Below, one piece after another: positions 60,657-64,000 of a stretch of DNA of 64,000 bases. The notes under the pieces were generated by a model that worked only from the letters and a program-made list of their open reading frames with translations, was not told the DNA's origin and searched no databases. The position numbers and the translations under genes were made by a program. Positions within the stretch are counted from its first letter, which is position 1; each line of letters begins with the position of its first letter. Location of the stretch: positions 1-64,000 of the forward strand of contig NZ_JBIYSM020000005.1 in NCBI RefSeq assembly GCF_044759095.2. The letters are read 5' to 3'. The DNA is from JBIYSM02 sp044759095. Its GTDB lineage: Bacteria > Bacillota > Bacilli > Brevibacillales > Brevibacillaceae.

Positions 60657-61604
60657 ATGATGAACGTACTCGTTACAGGTGGAGCAGGGTTTATTGGACG
60701 ATGGGTGGTAAAGCGATTGCTTGAGGACGGGCATCAGGTCTGGGTGTTGGATGATCTCTCAAATGGTCGTCGTGAAAATATTGCCGATCTGGAATCCCAT
60801 CCCGGTTTTCGAGCATTCGTGCATGGTGACATAAAAGACGAGGGAACATTGGAAGAGCTTTTCCGGAACCAGTTCTCCATTTGCTATCACTTGGGAGCCA
60901 GCATCAATGTCCAAGACAGTATCGATGATCCACGTACCGCGTTTAACAATGATACGGTGGGGACGTTTTACGTATTGGAACAATGCCGCAAACACAACGT
61001 AAAAATGGTCTTCATGAGTACGTGCATGGTGTATGACCGCTGCACCGATGAAAAAGGCATTACGGAAGAGCATCCGATCAAACCTGCTTCGCCTTATGCC
61101 GGGGCGAAAATTGCGGGTGAAAATATGGTTCTCTCCTACTACTTTGCTTATGGCTTGCCAACGGTAGTGATTCGCCCGTTTAATACATACGGCCCGTTTC
61201 AAAAGACTGGTGGCGAAGGTGGGGTTGTCGCCGTTTTCCTCAAACGGAAATTAAGTGGGGAAACACTGAATATTTACGGAGACGGTACGCAAACTCGCGA
61301 CCTGTTGTATGTGGAAGACTGCGCCCGGTTCGTTGTACAAGCGGGGTATTCTGACGCCGTTAACGGTCACATTGTCAACGCGGGGCTTGGGCGTGACATC
61401 AGTATCAATGATCTGGCGCTCATGATTGTGCAAGACCCCAAGAGCATTCAGCATGTGGAACATATCCACCCGCAGTCGGAAATTCAGAAACTGCTGTGCA
61501 ACTATGAGAAAGCAACGCGGTTGCTCGGATGGAAACCGGAAGTTACCCTGGAAGAGGGAATTCGCCGGACGGAAGAATGGATTGCGTCTACCAACTTAAT
61601 CTAG
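60657..61604 (+). CDS. NAD-dependent SDR epimerase/dehydratase with Cys-Met active site (Pen/TunA-like)
   Basis: 315 residues; ATG 60660 is an equal start. VLVTGGAGFIGRWVVKRLLEDG binds NAD; Tyr147-x3-Lys151 (SPYAGAKIAGE). The position usually Ser/Thr-Asp-Glu in 4,6-dehydratases reads MSTCMVYD, giving Cys123-Met124. As I recall, TunA (UDP-GlcNAc 5,6-ene forming, tunicamycin) has a Cys-Met pair at nearly the same spacing, and Bacillus thuringiensis Pen does the same reaction in pseudaminic acid synthesis. It sits between pseI and pseC, so a role as the first enzyme of that pathway is a strong inference. Confidence 0.8.
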   Translation: MMNVLVTGGAGFIGRWVVKRLLEDGHQVWVLDDLSNGRRENIADLESHPGFRAFVHGDIKDEGTLEELFRNQFSICYHLGASINVQDSIDDPRTAFNNDTVGTFYVLEQCRKHNVKMVFMSTCMVYDRCTDEKGITEEHPIKPASPYAGAKIAGENMVLSYYFAYGLPTVVIRPFNTYGPFQKTGGEGGVVAVFLKRKLSGETLNIYGDGTQTRDLLYVEDCARFVVQAGYSDAVNGHIVNAGLGRDISINDLALMIVQDPKSIQHVEHIHPQSEIQKLLCNYEKATRLLGWKPEVTLEEGIRRTEEWIASTNLI

Positions 61605-61616
61605 GGGGACGACCAG

Positions 61617-62816
61617 ATGCTTAAGCAAGGGACTTTAGCCATTCACGGAGGAAAGCCGGTCCGAGACAGCTATCTGTCGTACGGGAGACAATGGATTGAC
61701 GAAGAAGATATCCATGCGGTGGTAGAGACGCTCCGTTCTCCGTTTTTAACGCAAGGCCCCAAAATCAAGGAGTTCGAAGATCAGATAGCGAAGTCGACCG
61801 GAGCCAAGTACGCGGTTGCCTTTTCCAATGGAACTGCCGCTTTACATGCTGCTTGCTATGCAGCGGGAATCCGGCAGGGCGACGAGGTAATTACGTCTCC
61901 GATGACGTTTTCTGCGAGTGCGAACTGTGTGCGGTATTGTGGCGGGACGGTTGTTTTTGCGGATATTCACCCGGACACGTACAATATCGATCCCGCAAAG
62001 GTCCGCTCCCTGATCACCGAACGAACAAAAGCGATTATTCCTGTTGACTATACAGGGCAGCCGGCTGACCTGGATGAAATCATGGCAATGGCCAAGGAAC
62101 ATCATTTGGTGGTCATTGAAGATGCCGCCCATTCGCTTGGGGCCAGCTACAAGGGAAAACCCGTGGGAAGCATCGCCGATATGACCATGTTCAGCTTCCA
62201 TCCGGTCAAGCACGTAACAACGGGAGAGGGCGGAGTCATTACTACGAATTCTGACGAATACTATCAGCGTTTGCTCTTGTTTCGAAGTCATGGAATTACG
62301 CGTGATCAGGCTCTCATGCAACATTCGCTTGAGGGACCATGGTATTATGAAATGGTAGACCTCGGCTACAATTACCGGATGACGGACATGCAAGCCGCAC
62401 TCGGAATAACGCAACTGCAAAAGCTGGACAAGTTTGTCGCCCGGCGCAGGGAAATCGCAGAACGGTATAACAGCCAGTTCAACCGTCACCCTTTGACTAC
62501 GATTCCATATCAAGCCGATGATCGGAACTCCAGTTGGCATCTCTACGTGATTCAACTGGAGTTGGAAAAGCTGAACGCGACCCGGAAAGAGATCTTTGAT
62601 GCATTGGTTGCAGAAAACATTGGGGTAAACGTTCACTATATTCCCGTCCACTTCCATCCGTACTATCAAGCACAGGGATATCGGAAAGGGTTGGCACCGG
62701 AAGCTGAACGACTGTATGATCGAATTCTGACCTTGCCTCTCTTTCCGGCAATGAGCGATGATGACGTCAATGACGTTGTGGAAGCAGTTGAAAAGGTCCT
62801 TGCAGCTTACTCCTGA
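61617..62816 (+). CDS. pseC: PseC: UDP-4-amino-4,6-dideoxy-N-acetyl-beta-L-altrosamine transaminase
   Basis: 399 residues. DegT/DnrJ/EryC1 family: LAIHGGKPVRDSYLSYGRQWIDEEDI, FSNGTAALHAACYAAGIRQGDEVITSPMTFSASANC, VIEDAAHSLGASYKG, and the PLP Lys in FSFHPVKHVTTGEGG. Transfers an amino group from Glu to the 4-keto sugar. Last gene of the operon; terminator follows. Confidence 0.94.
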   Translation: MLKQGTLAIHGGKPVRDSYLSYGRQWIDEEDIHAVVETLRSPFLTQGPKIKEFEDQIAKSTGAKYAVAFSNGTAALHAACYAAGIRQGDEVITSPMTFSASANCVRYCGGTVVFADIHPDTYNIDPAKVRSLITERTKAIIPVDYTGQPADLDEIMAMAKEHHLVVIEDAAHSLGASYKGKPVGSIADMTMFSFHPVKHVTTGEGGVITTNSDEYYQRLLLFRSHGITRDQALMQHSLEGPWYYEMVDLGYNYRMTDMQAALGITQLQKLDKFVARRREIAERYNSQFNRHPLTTIPYQADDRNSSWHLYVIQLELEKLNATRKEIFDALVAENIGVNVHYIPVHFHPYYQAQGYRKGLAPEAERLYDRILTLPLFPAMSDDDVNDVVEAVEKVLAAYS

Positions 62817-62828
62817 TGTTCGTAAGAG

Positions 62829-62864
62829 AAAAGACGGCCTAGCACTCCACTAGACCGTCTTTCT
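62829..62864 (+). terminator. Terminator after pseC
   Basis: AAGACGG-c-CTAG (62831-62842) pairs with CTAG-a-CCGTCTT (62850-62861); T-rich tail. Confidence 0.85.
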
Positions 62865-62879
62865 TCTTCCTCTTTCACT

Positions 62880-63074
62880 CTACACCCTCACATCCAACCG
62901 CTGCCCCAGCGTCGGATGCGGAGCCCCCTGCACACCTGCCTGAGCCTTGGCGAAGTCCTCCAGCATGACCGTTGCCCCTGCCGCCTGGGTGGTCTGTGCC
63001 ATATTCATGACACTGAGACTGACGGCGTGCTGAAGCGACGCCAGCTGAGCCCCCATGTAATTGCTGATATTCAT
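62880..63074 (-). CDS. YjfB-family putative motility protein
   Basis: 64 residues from ATG 63074 (SD GGAGGTG). Matches YjfB: MNISNYMGAQLASLQHAVSLSVMNMAQTTQAAGATVMLEDF, ending in PHPTLGQRLDVRV. In Bacillus yjfB belongs to the SigD regulon; function unknown. Convergent with pseC. Confidence 0.85.
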   Translation of the reverse strand: MNISNYMGAQLASLQHAVSLSVMNMAQTTQAAGATVMLEDFAKAQAGVQGAPHPTLGQRLDVRV

Positions 63075-63198
63075 CCACAACACCTCCTCCCAAATGATTC
63101 CTTATTCTTATCGGATTGGAATCACTTTTCTATGATTCAAGATTTTTTTGCCCCACTCCCCCTGCTATAATGAAAAGACAAAGGGAAGGTGTGGTCGG

Positions 63199-63594
63199 AT
63201 GCAGGACGAAATTCTTTCATTGCTGTACGCCATTCGGGAAAATCAGGAAGTGACGAACTCCAAGCTGGATGCGTTGACATTGGATGTGCGTCGGTTGGAG
63301 GGGGAAGTTCTACAGCTGAAGGCAGATGTCGCCGAGCTGAAGCAGGACGTGGCAGTACTGAAGGCAGATGTAGCCGAACTGAAGCAAGACGTAGCGATTC
63401 TGAAACAAGACGTTGCGTCCTTTCAAACAGACATGGCTGAAACGAAAGAGGAACTCATCAGATTCAGTAATCGTTTTGAACGTTTCGAAAAACGCTTTGA
63501 TGACATGGAAGCTGACTTCAAGGTATTGTATCAGGACTACCGCTTTCAAAAGCGGGACATCCAAAAATGGAAGGACGTGCAAGGAATCCTGTAA
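63199..63594 (+). CDS. Coiled-coil protein with tandem heptads
   Basis: 131 residues from ATG 63199 (SD GAAGGTG). Residues about 40-85 are almost perfect heptads of the type LKQDVAE/LKADVAE, repeated five times, a trimeric or dimeric coiled coil; a second charged helix follows (RFSNRFERFEKRFDDMEADFKVLYQDYR). No signal or membrane segment. Typical of Firmicutes proteins of unknown function; it could act as a scaffold. The DNA repeats invite copy-number change. Confidence 0.8.
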   Translation: MQDEILSLLYAIRENQEVTNSKLDALTLDVRRLEGEVLQLKADVAELKQDVAVLKADVAELKQDVAILKQDVASFQTDMAETKEELIRFSNRFERFEKRFDDMEADFKVLYQDYRFQKRDIQKWKDVQGIL

Positions 63595-63630
63595 CCGCCT
63601 GATCAGATAGTTTAGATACGATTGAAACGA

Positions 63631-63832
63631 GGAGAAGCATGTTTCCAGGCGGAGCGACTAGCGAAGCCCAGCCTAGCGGAACGGCGATTTCACGGGAAAA
63701 AGAAGCGCCACCTCTGAATAAAATGCGTAGCGAAGCGGCTTTGGCGCTTCCCCGTGAATCGTTGAGGAGCGAACCGTGTGCGCATCTTTGCAGGGCGTAG
63801 ACCGGAGCGAAGATCGGGAACATGTTTCTTCC
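63631..63832. repeat. About 200-bp palindromic, structured repeat element
   Basis: Closed by a 16-bp outer stem, GGAGAAGCATGTTTCC (63631-63646) with GGGAACATGTTTCTTC (63816-63831). Inside is a long hairpin, TCACGGG...AAGCGCCA against TGGCGCTT..CCCGTGA (about 63689-63757), and several AGCGAAG-type units. Bases 63641-63657 recur at 28224-28240. No coding potential. It could be a MITE-like element or a structured RNA. Confidence 0.7.
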
Positions 63833-63856
63833 CACTGCATCAAATTTATCCACCCC

Positions 63857-63887
63857 TTGACGGTCGAGCAATCGGCCGTTTTTTTCT
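63857..63887 (+). terminator. Terminator-like hairpin
   Basis: ACGG-t-CGA and TCG-g-CCGT around GCAA, followed by seven T. Confidence 0.8.
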
Positions 63888-63955
63888 GTTTTCACTCTGT
63901 TATAATAAAGAACATTGGAACTTTTAAACATTTTTGTGGTGGTGAAAAAGAATTC

Positions 63956-64000
63956 ATGCAGCTTTCAACAAACCGTCGTTCCCTCTTGCTGATCGGAGCC
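63956..64000 (+). CDS. Start of an unidentified gene, cut by the window edge
   Basis: Fifteen codons: MQLSTNRRSLLLIGA, beginning like a signal or membrane anchor sequence. SD GGTGGTG upstream and a -10-like TATAAT at 63901-63906. Too short to name. Confidence 0.55.
   Translation, partial: MQLSTNRRSLLLIGA

Noticed and set aside
53371..62816. Reading the sugar genes as a legionaminic acid pathway
   Set aside because: PseI, PseG, PseH and PseC resemble the pseudaminic set more than the Leg/Neu set; the ambiguity is limited to the two SDR enzymes.

Overview
The window looks like a chromosomal segment of a spore-former of the Brevibacillus/Paenibacillaceae type. Genus is an inference. It rests on three points: the order degS-degU-comFA-comFC-yvyF-flgM-flgN-flgK-flgL-yviE-fliW-csrA-hag, which is the Bacillus-type late flagellar block; three SLAP-domain S-layer assembly proteins plus an SLH-anchored subtilase; and strong Shine-Dalgarno sites with S-box (SAM-I) control of metK.

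Left part (about 1-25.6 kb) is accessory DNA. It holds a broken Rpn-type nuclease gene, a yifB/comM-type ATPase with a LexA-like box, a frameshifted REP-associated tyrosine transposase (RAYT), and selO. Next come a tricarballylate/aconitate-type block (LysR, PrpF, TcuA, TcuB, TRAP transporter), an amidase, and an IclR-controlled block (OPT transporter, DUF917, DUF1177, M24 peptidase, class V aminotransferase, NicX/M29 enzyme). It ends with a MazEF pair, an orphan GalNAc-transferase-like glycosyltransferase and a decayed stretch full of terminators. A short same-orientation repeat (core GGTGCCTGTCAC) sits between nearly all of these modules, at 951, 3194, 4869, 12890, 22696, 23689 and 24673. 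Two copies, at 4869 and 12890, are identical over 69 bp. The repeat is therefore a candidate module boundary related to the RAYT.

Middle part (25.6-36.6 kb) concerns the cell surface: a shortened M6 metalloprotease, a copper-amine-oxidase-domain protein with a Lys-Pro-Asp stalk, three tandem SLAP proteins, an S8 protease with SLH domains, a small secreted protein, then the SAM riboswitch and metK.

Right part (36.8-62.8 kb) is the polysaccharide deacetylase-degS-degU-comF-flagellar run. After hag come two modules, each a small helical protein followed by a Maf (motility-associated) glycosyltransferase. Nucleotide-sugar genes for a pseudaminic-acid-type sugar are interleaved with fliD-fliS-fliT-flaG. 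Together these encode a glycosylated flagellin filament with FliW-CsrA translational control. One dehydratase carries the Cys-Met active-site pair that I associate with exo-glycal (5,6-ene) enzymes, so the pathway may follow the two-enzyme Bacillus route rather than a single PseB. The window ends with yjfB, a heptad coiled-coil protein, a roughly 200-bp structured repeat element and the first codons of another gene. I saw no tRNA, rRNA or CRISPR array.
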